Shown: one piece after another, positions 1 through 9,790 of the stretch | Layout of the letters: every line of letters starts with the position of its first letter | Numbering within the stretch: position 1 is the first letter of the stretch | Assembly (NCBI RefSeq): GCF_004359215.1 | Contig: NC_090610.1 | Coordinates: 3,119,189 to 3,137,714 of the forward strand | DNA length: 18,526 bases | From: Bremia lactucae | Lineage: Eukaryota > Oomycota > Peronosporomycetes > Peronosporales > Peronosporaceae | Direction of reading: 5' to 3' | Notes under the pieces: generated by a model | Seen by the model: only the letters and a program-made list of their open reading frames with translations | What the model was told of the DNA's origin: nothing | The model's database searches: none | Made by a program: the position numbers and the translations under genes

Positions 1-53
1 AACTCTGAACTTAGGGGTAGCTTCAGAGTCCGCGTCAGTAGGGCATCCCGCCC

Positions 54-1136
54 CTACTGCGCTCCTGCATTTCCCGACCCCTCAGTGGTCGAGGCAGAAC
101 TCATGCGTCTCGCACGCTGGTTCTTGCCATCGCCCTTTGGGAAGGGAGTCCTCTTGCTGGGCATTTTTGCCCCAGCAGGGACCCTGGCATAGCAGCGAGC
201 CATCATATGGCCGCGCTTGCCGCATTTAAAACAGACCACGTCTGCATTGCCCAACTCCATAGGAGTGGCATCTGTCCTCTCGGCCGACGGCTTATACCAA
301 GCTGTCGCCGAGGCACTGTTGTAGGATTGCTCCTCAACTAAGGCAATTTGGATTGCCTCTTCCATCGTCGACGGCACCTTTCTGAAAAGGGCCTGTCGCG
401 ATGGGCCATGCCGTAGTCCGTTCATAAACGTGGGCACCTTAATGTGCTCCGGAATCGGACCTACGGTTATGGATGCGGACAGCGAGCGCATCTCTTGCAC
501 ATACTCTTGCAGAGATCGCTTCGCCTGTCGCGCCCCAAAGAAGCGCGCCTGAAGCAACACTTCGTTGTTCGGCGGCTGGTACATGGCGCGAATCTTATCC
601 TTAAAGATCGCCCATGAGGGGAACGCTTTTCTGTCCGCCATAAGCGCCGAGTAAGCCCACTCTGAGGCCTTACCGCGCAGATGCGACATAGCGTACGACA
701 CCATCCGGCTGTCGTCCTCGATGAGCTGGGCGACACCACATTGCTCCACGGCTAAAAGCCAGTGGACAATCGTGTGCGCCGCAGTTCCATCGAACTTGGG
801 CGGGTCCATCCGAATGGGCCTCGGCTGATGCGGCCGGGCAGAGAGCATCTCAACAGTCCTGTTGAGAGCCTCGCTCCGAGCCTGCTCATGCCTCAGCTCA
901 TCCTGAGTCTGAGTGACGGACTCCGCCGCAGCATGGCTCTGTGCCTCGGACGCGGCCCTCCGCTGTCCGAGCACAAATGCCTCAAACTGCTCCAACTGAG
1001 CAACATGTTGCTTAAAAGGACTACCCAGGAGCCTGGCCAGAGCTTGTTCACCAAGTCCCTGCGCCATTAGCCCTACCACCTCCCGATGATGTTCGGAGAG
1101 GTGGGGAAAATGAGCCCAATCAATGTTGAGGCTCAT
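54..1136 (-). CDS. Gag protein of an LTR retrotransposon, open frame
   Basis: Structural capsid/nucleocapsid protein of a Ty3/Gypsy-type element. The frame is open from 1238, but the Met at 1136 (beginning MSLNIDWAHF) is the likelier start because the 34 residues before it look like leader; from there it is 360 aa. In order it shows a helical, Gln/Glu-rich probable coiled coil, a retrotransposon gag core (LRGKASEWAY, then FPSWAIFKDKI, a QPPN turn, QEYVQEMRSL and FMNGLRHGPSR), and a CCHC zinc knuckle, CFKCGKRGHMMARC, of the pattern CX2CX4HX4C. A basic tail (KNQRARR) follows. No stop or frameshift breaks it, unlike every other retroelement gene here, so this copy is probably the youngest. The pol part should lie left of position 1, outside the window. 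Family is clear; clade is not assigned. Confidence 0.85.
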   Translation of the reverse strand: MSLNIDWAHFPHLSEHHREVVGLMAQGLGEQALARLLGSPFKQHVAQLEQFEAFVLGQRRAASEAQSHAAAESVTQTQDELRHEQARSEALNRTVEMLSARPHQPRPIRMDPPKFDGTAAHTIVHWLLAVEQCGVAQLIEDDSRMVSYAMSHLRGKASEWAYSALMADRKAFPSWAIFKDKIRAMYQPPNNEVLLQARFFGARQAKRSLQEYVQEMRSLSASITVGPIPEHIKVPTFMNGLRHGPSRQALFRKVPSTMEEAIQIALVEEQSYNSASATAWYKPSAERTDATPMELGNADVVCFKCGKRGHMMARCYARVPAGAKMPSKRTPFPKGDGKNQRARRMSSASTTEGSGNAGAQ

Positions 1137-1413
1137 CCTCACGTACACACGCAGAGATGCGGGTCGTGGGAAGGATTTCAAGTGCTGCCAAGTGTAGGCG
1201 GGCACGTCGTAGTGCGACCACGCTCTACTTAAGCACACACCCTAGCACAGCGAGGAAGTGGTTTAACCTGCCTCTCTTGCGTGCAGTGAGGTAGTTGTGG
1301 CGGGCGCGTAAGCGACCTCACCCAACACACTAAGTACTCTGGTTAAGTGTCGTCACGGGAGCGGTAAGCCGTCTCCTCGTGCGCACGTACCAAGTAGGTA
1401 GTAAATTTCAGAC
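1137..1413 (-). mobile_element. Untranslated leader of the gag element, up to the assembly gap
   Basis: Between the gag start and the N run, the minus strand carries no gene. It should hold the element's 5' leader, primer-binding site and possibly the end of its 5' LTR, but I could not recognise a primer-binding site complementary to a known tRNA end. Confidence 0.4.
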
Positions 1414-1513
1414 NNNNNNNNNNNNNNNNNNNNNNNNNNNNNNNNNNNNNNNNNNNNNNNNNNNNNNNNNNNNNNNNNNNNNNNNNNNNNNNNNNNNNNN
1501 NNNNNNNNNNNNN
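1414..1513. other. Assembly gap (100 N)
   Basis: A run of exactly 100 N, the conventional size for a gap of unknown length. It falls at the retroelement/LTR boundary, so the true distance between the gag leader and the LTR end at 1600 is unknown. Confidence 0.98.
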
Positions 1514-1600
1514 CTATTATTTAGTAATTGACCATCCCCTTAAGTACCAAATGTACTTAATGGGGACTGTGTAACATTAGGGCAACTCTAGCCCGTTACA
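1514..1600. repeat. LTR terminus of a Gypsy element (partial)
   Basis: The stretch ends in GTTACA at 1600, read on the minus strand as TGTAACGGGC. TGTAAC/GTTACA ends fit LTR termini. TGTAACATTAGGGC at 1569 and GCCCGTTACA at 1591 form an inverted repeat, and CCTTAAGTAC at 1538 pairs with GTACTTAA at 1552. It could be the outer edge of the minus-strand element at 54-1136 or the end of a plus-strand LTR; the gap prevents a decision. Confidence 0.45.
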
Positions 1601-1710
1601 AAAACCTTCCTCTGCACGTCGTGCATTTTTAATACTCGGAGGCACCTCACTTTCACTGTTACCAGTGCAGGTCGGCTAGTACTGAAGCAGTATTAGCGAA
1701 AGGTCCCAGT
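1601..1710 (+). mobile_element. Remnant of a Gypsy 5' leader
   Basis: Positions 1655-1700 resemble the reverse complement of the leader repeats at 17411-17512: a CACTG..CAGTGC hairpin followed by GTACTGAAGCAGTA. This suggests a short leader fragment in plus orientation, opposite to the copy at the right end of the window. No coding potential is seen. Confidence 0.35.
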
Positions 1711-2243
1711 TACACATTTTGTGTTCTATGAGCTATCAAGAGTCGAATTAAGGTCGTATCCAGGTTAACGTTTTTTGGGTACGATTCGCCAATTTCCGTT
1801 TGTCCTAGACACAAATAATGGCGTGAGGATTTCGATTGACAGCAACGTTCTGGCCTCGAAAAAAGCGAGTTTGCCATACACAGTAATATTGGACAAAAGC
1901 CCACGCTTTTGCGACACAATACTTATGCTGTAATTTAACCTCGAAGATCTGGTAGCAGTCCTGACGATTATTTTCTCTCTTGTTGTTGCAAGCATTTTAT
2001 AGATTTTACAGATTTTCCGATCAGTTTTCCCATCATAATATTATTATAAAATCACTCGCCAAAAGGCATTTAACACCGTTAAATGAAAAAGCTTCATCTT
2101 ATCAGGTATATTTCGAGCACTATACGGTATAATATACACTCACGCTTTCTCGCCAATCCCTATCGCTCTCTCAACTCCTGATTTTTCCGTCACCTAGCAG
2201 CCGATAGGGTTAGGCAATACCCCCCTTTTTAAGCATAACTGAG
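1711..2243. other. Intergenic region upstream of the kinase
   Basis: AT-rich DNA with no recognisable gene. Short minus-strand frames (1710-1995) overlap each other and resemble no family I know. It probably contains the kinase promoter and decayed repeat DNA. Confidence 0.5.
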
Positions 2244-2253
2244 GCTCATTTTA
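2244..2253 (+). promoter_or_regulatory. Oomycete-type initiator (putative transcription start)
   Basis: GCTCATTTTA matches the core of the oomycete initiator (YTCANTYY). It lies about 210 nt before the kinase ATG, and no ATG occurs between the two, so a transcript starting here would use 2457 as its first start codon. No TATA box is evident. Confidence 0.5.
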
Positions 2254-2456
2254 AGAGCAGACGGAGCTCAGACACGCGTTTTTGACGCGACCGCTTAGAC
2301 TTCTGCCTTGCAGCAAGAGGACAATTAGCACCGCACGAAAATTAGCAGCGTCTTCGCTACGTATCGATTCTGCGCACCCGTCAAGTATTGAAGAAGTCTT
2401 GGTCGCTTACCCTTTGCGTATTCAGAAAGCTCGCGTTTTAAGAGCACTCGTCCGAA

Positions 2457-5303
2457 ATGAAAAAGTCGCCGGTGGCGGCCATGACTAATATACGCGAGGC
2501 AGTGCGTCGTAAAAGCGTAGGGCTGAGCTTCACTACAAACTTTAGCATCTTTAGTCGAGGTACTGGCTCCGTAGGTGAGGACGATCGGTCGGAGCACGAA
2601 GGCGAAGGCGATGACGATAATGACGAATCTGAGGGAAGTCATTGCAATCGCTCGCGTCAAAATTCGACGCCGGGAGAAGAAGACGCAGACAGCAGTCCGT
2701 CTCCTGCCATGAGCTCTCACAACTCGTACGTAGAGCCACCGGAGCCACCTCTTCCGCCTCCCGGTGGATTACTCGAAGCAGCTACGAAGAATGTGCAAGG
2801 AAAGATGCAGACGCTGATGGAAACGCTTCATGAGGTGACATCGTCTCTTGTACGTGAGGCAGGTCATCGATAGCTGCGCAATTGTATTCAATTGAGTATG
2901 TGACTGTTATGTAGGACGATGAAACAGTCCAATGCAGCGTCTTTCTCTCTAGAACAGCCTTATTTTCGGACCGACTTGTAGTGTTTATTGGTGATAGCGA
3001 CGGCAGTCCCGCGGGTATTTGGAGTGCACGATTGTGTGTCCGGTCCGGGTCTGAAGGTGGTGGGATCTTTAAAGGCAGTTTAGGATCCATGCTGCCCTAT
3101 GTAATGAAAGCCAAGGAGGACAAGCTCGGAATTGTCGTATTTGATGACATTTTTAAAGATCTCGTTCGGTCAGGTGAAATTGATGTAAGGCAAAGTTTTG
3201 TATGTTTGCAGACTGTGATTAGCTTTGATGCTAATTTTTTTCTGACTCATTTAGATGATCAGTGCTTTGCAACGGTTTATGACAGGCTGGCGTAATCATG
3301 TGTTGACTTCTCGAGCCACGCATGTATTTATCGTGGCATATCGGGATGGCGGGAAGCTTTTGATTGAAGCTTTACGGACACACATGCTGGAGATGCAGCG
3401 TCATATTAGCGGCGTCGTATTCTTGCAGTCGACGCACCACATATCGTCGGACGATTCGTACACATTACGAAAAATGATTGCGCAGTGGTGTCTTGCGTAC
3501 ATGTCATCGCCAGAGGGCGTACAAGTGCTAAAGCGTATGAAAGCAAGAGAAACTCCATTAGGCTGTGTCGTGTTGTCGGCGGGCCGAGCAAGTTCGGATG
3601 TCGACTTGCTACAAGCGGTTGTCTCCTCGGTATATGCCAGTTTTAAGGCCAGATGGTCTGGTTTTCGTGTAAAAAATGTTAATAGTGGCATGGAAAAAGG
3701 CTGTTACTTGTGTAAAGGCGCATTTAATATGCGTCGTTGGCGCAGGCATTGTCGGACGTGTCAGAACCCCTGCTGTGAAAAATGCTCAACGGTTGAAACT
3801 ACCCGTCACGAAGGCCAAGTTCGTCTATGTTTGACATGTCGGGCCTTGCCTTCACTGATCCACTGGTCGCGGCCACGTGCTGTTCGTACGGGGGAGAAGG
3901 AAAGCGTATTCAGTGGATCCGCCAAGCCCGGCAAAATGTCGGTGAATGACTTTGAGCTCGTGACTGTGATTGGTCGCGGTGCGTGTGGTAAAGTCCTCTT
4001 GGTCTTGAAAAAGGATGGTGCAGACGCTGGTCACTTGTACGCAATGAAGGTGCTGAAGAAGGAGTGGGTGATGAACAAGGATTTGGTCACGCAGACAATG
4101 GCAGAGCGCCGCATCTTGCAAGAGGCCAACCACCCGTACATTGTGCAGCTCAAATATGCGTTCCAAAATCAAGACAAGCTATACATGGTCATGGAGTACT
4201 ATAGCGGTGGTTCACTGCGTCAAGTGCTACGTCGGCGGGGTCGCTTTAGCATCAAGCGTGCTCGATTTTACTTGGCCGAGATTCTTCTTGCTATCGCTCA
4301 CCTTCATGCGTCAAACATTTTGTACCGCGATTTGAAACTCGAAAATATTGTTATAACTGCAGATGGAAATGTTGCTTGCACGGACTTTGGACTGTCGAAG
4401 GAAGAGATGGATGATAATGAGCGGACGAGCTCTTTTGTAGGCACGTGTGAATACTTGGCACCCGAGCTGATTATGAAAGAAGGATACGGCAAAGCCGTTG
4501 ACTGGTGGGCATTGGGGATCTTGGCATATGAAATGGTCCAAGGTGACTCGCCTTTTCGTCATAATGTTCCCACCATTCTATTTGACAAGATTTTAAAGGA
4601 AGAACCAGAATTTAGCGATCGTTTTACTCCCGAAGCTCAGGATCTTATTATGAAATTGCTTACAAAGAATCCAGAGCATCGTTTGGGGTGCGGTCCAGAC
4701 GGCGTTGAGGAGATCAAGCAGCACCCTTTTTTTAATGAAATTGACTGGGATATGCTATTGCTCAAGGAGATGGAAGTTCCGCGCCCTCCACATCGTATGG
4801 AGGACGTGACGGACGAAAGCCACTTGTCTCGGGCGATTGCCAAGATGCGTGAAGCTCGAGAAGAGATCATGCCTGACTCCCCAGTGTCGCTACCTTCATC
4901 CCCGTCGGAACAAAAGCACTTTGACCGCTTTTCGTACCAGGGGCTTGGTGACTGGAATCCGGACATGGCTGACATGGAATTTGACGAAGAGGCTGGCGAC
5001 TTTAAGCAAGGCACGATTCATGAGGATGAAGAGTATGTTGAAGAAGATTACGCGGAGCTGTCTGGCGATGGCGATGGCATTCCGCTATCCCCTGGCTCCA
5101 AAGATAATTTTTCGACATCAAAGAGCTCACCATCAAAAGCCAACGGCTCTTGTACACCTCCAGCTTCCAGCTCAGCTGCATCCCCTAGAAGTCCACAGAG
5201 TGTGGGCAGCCCTGACGGTCTGCCACACACGCCCTTGAGTCCTGGCTCTGCGGGAGCCTCCGCGCCATGCACTCCGACAGAGCCGCAGTCTCAGACCATT
5301 TAG
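2457..5303 (+). CDS. AGC-family Ser/Thr protein kinase with FYVE-like zinc finger (3 exons, 903 aa)
   Basis: Spliced from exons 2457-2849, 2915-3184 and 3255-5303; both joins keep frame in phase 0. Residues 1-131 are acidic and Ser-rich. Residues 132 to about 360 look like an alpha/beta fold with FIVAYRDGG near 246-254, reminiscent of the Arb2 domain but without its usual serine (tentative). A FYVE-like finger at 371-416 has eight Cys ligands in four pairs and the RRHCRTC signature; FYVE domains usually bind PI3P on endosomes. The kinase domain starts near 450: glycine loop GRGACGKV (461), Lys486, catalytic Asp580 in YRDLKLEN, DFG at 598, activation loop SFVGTCEYLAPE with Ser614 at the PDK1-site position. 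An AGC hydrophobic motif, FDRFSY, sits at 777-782 with Ser781 as phosphosite. About 120 residues follow, acidic then Ser/Pro-rich with many SP/TP sites. It resembles Akt/S6K-like AGC kinases; the substrate is unknown. A second start at 2481 has stronger context (GCCATGA). Confidence 0.9.
2850..2914 (+). other. Intron 1 of the kinase gene (65 nt)
   Basis: Donor GTACGTGAG, acceptor TTATGTAG, with a branch-like TGTGACT shortly before the acceptor. Without splicing, the frame stops at 2871 (TAG). After splicing, exon 2 opens with DDETVQCSVFLSR and joins in phase 0. Confidence 0.85.
3185..3254 (+). other. Intron 2 of the kinase gene (70 nt)
   Basis: Donor GTAAGG follows the GAT (Asp) codon. The acceptor is CATTTAG with a CTGAC branch-like site about 8 nt upstream. 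Reading through would end at TAA 3293-3295; splicing joins VRSGEID to MISALQRF in phase 0. Confidence 0.85.
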
Positions 5304-5634
5304 GGAGTTTCGCATCCTTTAATTGGCAGAAAGGTACATAAAGACTGTGTGGATATAAATGCATGATGACTTCAAGATTTTAAATTGAGTCAGCGTACTT
5401 GACCTAAAAATAAGTGATTTTTCAAACAAATTTTACTGCGTAATTCTCAACTACCATCTGCAGCAAATTTATCGTTTTTGTTGCACACATTTTGTATTGA
5501 CATGTATTATCTTTAAAGCCCTTTACATCAAATGGGTAAAAAGCATTTGCTGATGAATGCATACTTGCCGCTATGCTATGTATAAGAAAGTAAGTCATTT
5601 GTTGCACAGGCACCACGACGAATGACTCTTACGT
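5304..5634. other. Shared 3' intergenic region of two convergent genes
   Basis: About 330 AT-rich bases between the stops of the kinase (plus) and the isocitrate dehydrogenase (minus). It should hold both 3' UTRs and polyadenylation sites; AT-rich A-tract sites such as ACATAAAGAC (5337) are present but none can be assigned. Confidence 0.6.
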
Positions 5635-6918
5635 TCATTGGCGCATGACATCAAACGTTTCCTTAACCTTGTCCATAAAGTCTTCCGTGTACAAAAAGTG
5701 ATCCGGTGTCACATTACTCCCATGAATGCAGATGGCCAGATCCTTGGTCATATGACCAGCCTCCACCGTCTTGATTACGGCATTTTCTAGACCCTGGGAA
5801 AAGTCAATGAGCTCCTGGTTGCCATCAAGCTTACCACGGTGAGAGAGGCCACGCGTCCAGGCGTAGATGGAGGCAATAGGATTGGTGCTGGTCTTCTTCC
5901 CCTGTTGGTATTGACGCCAGTGGCGAGTAACGGTGCCGTGGGCAGCTTCAGCCTCCACTGTTTTGCCATCAGGAGCGACCAGCACGCTGGTCATAAGTCC
6001 AAGTGAGCCATAGCCCTGGGCAACAATGTCCGACTGGACGTCACCGTCGTAGTTCTTGCAGGCCCACACAAAGCCTCCGTCGCTCTTGAGAGCCTGGGCA
6101 ACCATGTCATCAATCAAGCGGTGCGTGTACGAAATGCCAGCAGCATCGTACTTGGCCTTAAACTCACTTTGGTACACCTCCTCAAAAATATCCTTAAAGC
6201 GACCGTCGTACTTCTTCAAGATCGTGTTTTTAGTGGACAAAAATAGGTCTTGGTTCTTGCTTAATGCAAATGATAGACATGACTTAGCAAAGCCATAGAT
6301 GCTTTCGTCATTGTTGTACATGGCAAGACCCACGCCAGGTCCCTCGAAGTTGTACACCTCAAATGTCTGCTTGGGGCTGCCATTCGCAGGCGTATACACG
6401 ACCTCAAACTTACCTGGACCAGACGCAATAAAGTCGGTACTCTTGTATTGGTCACCGAATGCGTGGCGTCCCACAACGATAGGCTTTTTCCATCCGGGTA
6501 CAAGACGCGGCACATTGGAGATGACAATGGGCTCACGGAAGACGGTACCATTAAGAATATTGCGGATCGTGCCATTGGGAGAGCGCCACATTTTCTTGAG
6601 CTTAAACTCTTCAACGCGCTGCTCATCTGGAGTAATAGTCGCGCATTTAATCCCGACGTGGTGCTCTTGAATTGCGTGCGCAGCGTCTACAGTCACTTTA
6701 TCGTCGGTGGCGTCACGGTTTGGCAGACCCAGGTCAAAATACTCAATGTTAAGGTCCAGATACGGGTGGATGTACTTGTCCTTTATCTGCGACCAGATCA
6801 CACGCGTCATTTCATCACCGTCCAACTCTACAATTGGTTTATGAACTTTAATTTTCTGGCTAGTAGCGAAGCCGCGTCGCGCTGGAGCAGCCATCGAGCG
6901 GATAGTCTTGCTGAACAT
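5635..6918 (-). CDS. IDH2: Isocitrate dehydrogenase [NADP+], mitochondrial
   Basis: Oxidatively decarboxylates isocitrate to 2-oxoglutarate, making NADPH in the mitochondrial matrix. Start chosen at the Met at 6918 ([20 protein letters not shown]), a basic, Ser/Ala-rich presequence typical of mitochondrial import; the frame extends 19 codons further up, but that addition breaks the presequence pattern. The protein is 427 aa, full length for the eukaryotic dimeric family, in a single exon. Visible motifs: [10 protein letters not shown] (31-40), SPNGTIRN (113-120), [10 protein letters not shown] with substrate Arg151 (equivalent to the human IDH1 R132 position) and catalytic Tyr158, Lys230 in LSTKNT, metal ligands Asp270, Asp293 and Asp297 (DGDVQSD), and the NADP-binding block [24 protein letters not shown]. 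The C-terminus (VMRQ) is not a peroxisomal signal. All key residues are present, so it should be active. Confidence 0.96.
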   Translation of the reverse strand: MFSKTIRSMAAPARRGFATSQKIKVHKPIVELDGDEMTRVIWSQIKDKYIHPYLDLNIEYFDLGLPNRDATDDKVTVDAAHAIQEHHVGIKCATITPDEQRVEEFKLKKMWRSPNGTIRNILNGTVFREPIVISNVPRLVPGWKKPIVVGRHAFGDQYKSTDFIASGPGKFEVVYTPANGSPKQTFEVYNFEGPGVGLAMYNNDESIYGFAKSCLSFALSKNQDLFLSTKNTILKKYDGRFKDIFEEVYQSEFKAKYDAAGISYTHRLIDDMVAQALKSDGGFVWACKNYDGDVQSDIVAQGYGSLGLMTSVLVAPDGKTVEAEAAHGTVTRHWRQYQQGKKTSTNPIASIYAWTRGLSHRGKLDGNQELIDFSQGLENAVIKTVEAGHMTKDLAICIHGSNVTPDHFLYTEDFMDKVKETFDVMRQ

Positions 6919-7329
6919 GGTCGCAGATGAATCGAGTTGGAAAATGAGTGCTGGGTCCACGTAGGCCTCACGCAATACTTCAAATCTGATTGGTGGAATA
7001 TTTTACTTGGTAGAAGTGTAATTACGCCGAATTTGTGATGCAAATTTTAGTATTTTCGAAACTGACGTGCATTACAGATGTAAAATGTTGGCTGTATTGA
7101 ATTTAACGAATCCTCTGATTATTCTAAATCACAAATCCCTTAGTTCTTTATAAAACACTACTAATCCGCACAAATATTAAAAGCATACTAAATACTAGTC
7201 TATTTATTTTATACATGCGGGCAGTCGAGTTGCTTTTTTTGTAAACTGTAGATCCAATCTCTTCTTAAGTCTTCATTGCAGTGCACCGGACACAGTCATT
7301 TTAGACACGTCTCGACGCTTATTTAATCA
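6919..7329. other. Upstream region of the isocitrate dehydrogenase
   Basis: Promoter side of the minus-strand gene, AT-rich and without coding signal. On the minus strand a CCAATCAG box lies about 65 nt before the start codon, and a weak initiator-like GTCAGTTTCG lies near 7055. Both are suggestions only. Confidence 0.4.
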
Positions 7330-7335
7330 CCTTAT

Positions 7336-7379
7336 AGAATCCTGAACGTATCTTTGGGGGGGATCGAAATGGTACTATA
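7336..7379 (+). repeat. Left terminal inverted repeat of the MULE
   Basis: Starts AGAATCCTGAACGTATCTTT, then a G-run, and ends CGAAATGGTACTATA. The reverse complement of 9791-9837 reads AGAACCCTGTACGTCTCTTT, then GGGCGAAATGGTACTATA: only a few mismatches and a small indel over about 44 nt. Confidence 0.75.
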
Positions 7380-7860
7380 ATAAACTGCGGTAATCGGCGA
7401 AAATTTGCCGTAAATAAAATGGCCGGAAATTCCAAAAAATTGTCATGATAGGCTCAGACAAACATCATTGACAAAAATTAACCACTTAAGACCTGATACC
7501 TTCCACCAAATACATCTGTACAGCGAGGTGGAGTGGTGTATAAACAGAGAACGGATGTTTGTAGATTCCTAAATATCACTCCACCGCATTTCCCATTCGT
7601 TTACATTTTTTCTGGCTTCATTTTTCCCATACCTTACAAAACTACGGATCTCCAGCATCAACGCTACCAAGCTACCGATCACGACGTCCAGATTGGATCA
7701 CAACATCTAGATTGACGGCGGATGAGGTGCTGTCGAAGATTGGTACCAGCACCGATTCCGATGATGTAACAGGAGGTTGCCGGCACCTTCTGCTATTGTG
7801 AACCACCTGCCGACACCTTAGGCACCCTTTACCTGGTTTCAGCGGCGCACTTCAACTACT
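7380..7860. other. Subterminal MULE DNA without recognisable gene
   Basis: Non-coding or too decayed to read. A small plus-strand frame at 7533-7715 matches nothing I know. If the element suffered an internal inversion, part of this stretch may be inverted too. Confidence 0.4.
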
Positions 7861-7867
7861 TCAAAAT

Positions 7868-8893
7868 GCGATGGATTGCGTGTTGTGGTCGTAGAGGGAG
7901 CCCACCGGCCGACCACGACTGTCGTTGTCCGCAGGATTGAAGAAATTGGCCTCAGGGAGAGTGTCAAGGTGGTCATACATCAAACAACTTTTGTGACGGA
8001 TCGGGATCTCGCCCTGAGGATCGTTCGACAGCATTGATGCCTCCGGAACTTTTCTGCATCAATGAAACCTTCTTGTGCACCCTTTATTATTTAAGGGAGA
8101 ATCTTGATCAGGAGCGATCCTGTCGCTGCGCAGTAGCGGTGACGGTCGATAATGTTTCTTGTGACCAGTTGAAAAGGTGTACGCAACTGGCAAACTAAAG
8201 GACACATCAGTCCCTTCAAACATCGACGCCAGACGAGCACGAGAGCCAGCTCGGGTAAATGCGTACGAGTTTCCCGCACTACGTCGTGATCTACCTTGAG
8301 AAGACCTGGCTGCGCTACACGGACCGATTTGTGGCTGCTTTCCTGCGAGACAAGCTGCATTTTGGGCACTTTACTACCTCAAGAGTTGAAAGCGCTGATG
8401 CTGCTAACAAGAAATGGCTTGCTGTGTCAATGGGCGACTTCTTGACAGTTGACACAGCTAGCCGGCTCACCTGCGAAGGGCTGCTTGCTGCCATCCGACA
8501 CCAACCCGCCGTTGAGCGCTCAAAGGCAGACTTGAGATTTGAACCGTTTTTCTCTGCAGTCACGGGCAAAGTAACGATAACAGGATTGCAATCGGCCTTT
8601 TAGCAATTCAAAGATAGAGAGGTGGATGGTGATTGCCAAGGACTGTTCACCTCCACCTTTGGGCCTCCTTGCAAGCACGCATTTCGATCTCGATCAGCCG
8701 TGACTCCTCTCGCCCTGAAGGACTTCGATCAACATTGGTGGCTAGTTCAACCTCCTCGTAACGCGGCTGACTGGATTGAATAAAAAATTTGATGTCATCC
8801 TCAGCAGTAGCAGCAGGGCCATCAATTGATGACAAACTCAAGCGAATGCGAGAGAAATTCGAGGACGCCCCAGGTGATCCGACAAAGAATGTT
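7868..8893 (+). pseudogene. MULE transposase, C-terminal half (broken)
   Basis: Cut-and-paste transposase remnant. From the N side: an open stretch ends in TFVTDRDLAL (7984-8016), the block carrying the second catalytic Asp of MULE transposases. After a frameshift, FLCTLYYLREN (about 8069) resembles the family's LLCxWHxxxN block. From 8259 comes YLEKTWLRYTDRFVAAF and FGHFTTSRVESADAANKKWL, a hallmark block of these proteins. TAG at 8601-8603 interrupts the same frame, which resumes with a zinc-finger-like CQGLFTSTFGPPCKHAF and ALKDFDQHWW, stops at 8788, and a last shifted frame (IDDKLKRMREKFEDAPGDP) reaches about 8893. The order is normal for the C-terminal half, but the strand is opposite to the N-terminal half next door. 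Confidence 0.75.
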
Positions 8894-9743
8894 TGAAGTA
8901 CCTGCTTTACCAATTGTATTGCTCACATGTAGTTTTCCTCCCTCTCTGCGGTCAAAAAGCAGTATGCGAACGTGAATGTTTGAGCAGTGGATGTATCCCC
9001 TACAATATGTAGCAAGGGCTGCCAAACCTATTAGTTTTGTAGGCTGAATCAATCAACCATAACTTGGCTGTCAAAAACTTGCTGCACATCTCCTTGGCGG
9101 ATGGGGAGACTATAAAGAGCTGCGTAAGCCGTCTCTCTTTATCAAACTTATTATAATATGGCGCATTTTTGCTGCTTTCAAGGCTGTCAAGTAATACCTG
9201 GAGAGAAGAATGACCGCCACGGATACGCGAGCGCTCTGTCTGCTAGAGATTGTACATGTCGCGAGGTGTAATAGAGACCCTCCCTTTGCAGGAGGCTTAT
9301 AATTCGCGTGGTTTTAAGCCCGGCGACAGATAGCTGAAACACCTCTTGTTGCGATTCTGCATTCACGGCACGATTTCTGGGATGTGCAGAAGGTTCGGCG
9401 AAAGGCTCATGGCTGTGAATATTGACTGTTACTTCCACTGTCCTTTTCTGCGTCTCTTCCGTTACCTTTCCCTGGCGATGAGGCAAGAGAAGAAGGGGCA
9501 TCCATTGCTATGAATTGCAGTGACACGCTTACGCTGAGCACCTGGTGCCAACTGCTTTGCCTTCCCCGCGTAAGAGTATTTTAGAACAACATCTTTAATG
9601 TCACCGTCTTTCCTATTCCCTACACGTCGCTTTGTTTTAATGGTCAAAACAAGGCCCTCGTCCTTCATACACGCGTCTACAGCTGCGCGAGCATCATCGA
9701 AGGTGAAAAATACGCGCTCTTCGATTAATTCTATGTTGCTCAT
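8876..9743 (-). pseudogene. MULE transposase, N-terminal half (broken)
   Basis: Starts at the Met at 9743. The first 93 codons carry a FAR1/WRKY-GCM1-like DNA-binding segment (FFTFDDARAAVDACMKDEG ... SNGCPFF). After a shift, a second frame (9187-9501) has NIHSHEPFAEPSAHPRNRAV, the HxH-containing end of that domain. A third frame (about 9220-8990) reads HSSLQVLLDSLE, RRLTQLFIVSP and LWLIDSAYKTNRFG; its Asp matches the first catalytic Asp region. After a stop, QTFTFAYCFLTAEREENYM is followed by TGA where Trp is usual, then AIQLVKQVLQTFF. Homology ends just where the C-terminal half would begin, and that half lies inverted to the left. Confidence 0.75.
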
Positions 9744-9790
9744 TACAGAGTTTAGGATGAATTCGAAGACATGAATCTTAAAGAGTATAG

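Noticed and set aside
1710..1995. Two overlapping minus-strand frames upstream of the kinase.
   Set aside because: Short, mutually overlapping, low-information sequence in AT-rich intergenic DNA with no family resemblance.
2282..2488. A frame overlapping the kinase start that could be an upstream ORF.
   Set aside because: It begins at TTG, not ATG, and no ATG lies between the initiator and 2457.
2850..2981. Exon 2 of the kinase starting at the GTG at 2981, or an acceptor at 2952 (CTTTCTCTCTAG).
   Set aside because: The frame is open back to 2915 with protein-like sequence, and acceptor 2914 joins donor 2850 in phase 0; acceptor 2952 gives the wrong phase with the good donor.
4637..5272. Antisense frames of 125 and 74 codons under the kinase tail.
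   Set aside because: Shadows of the Ser/Pro-rich coding sequence on the plus strand; no independent signal.
6261..6930. Several frames of 120-160 codons over the isocitrate dehydrogenase.
   Set aside because: They overlap a complete, well-conserved dehydrogenase and show no motifs of their own.
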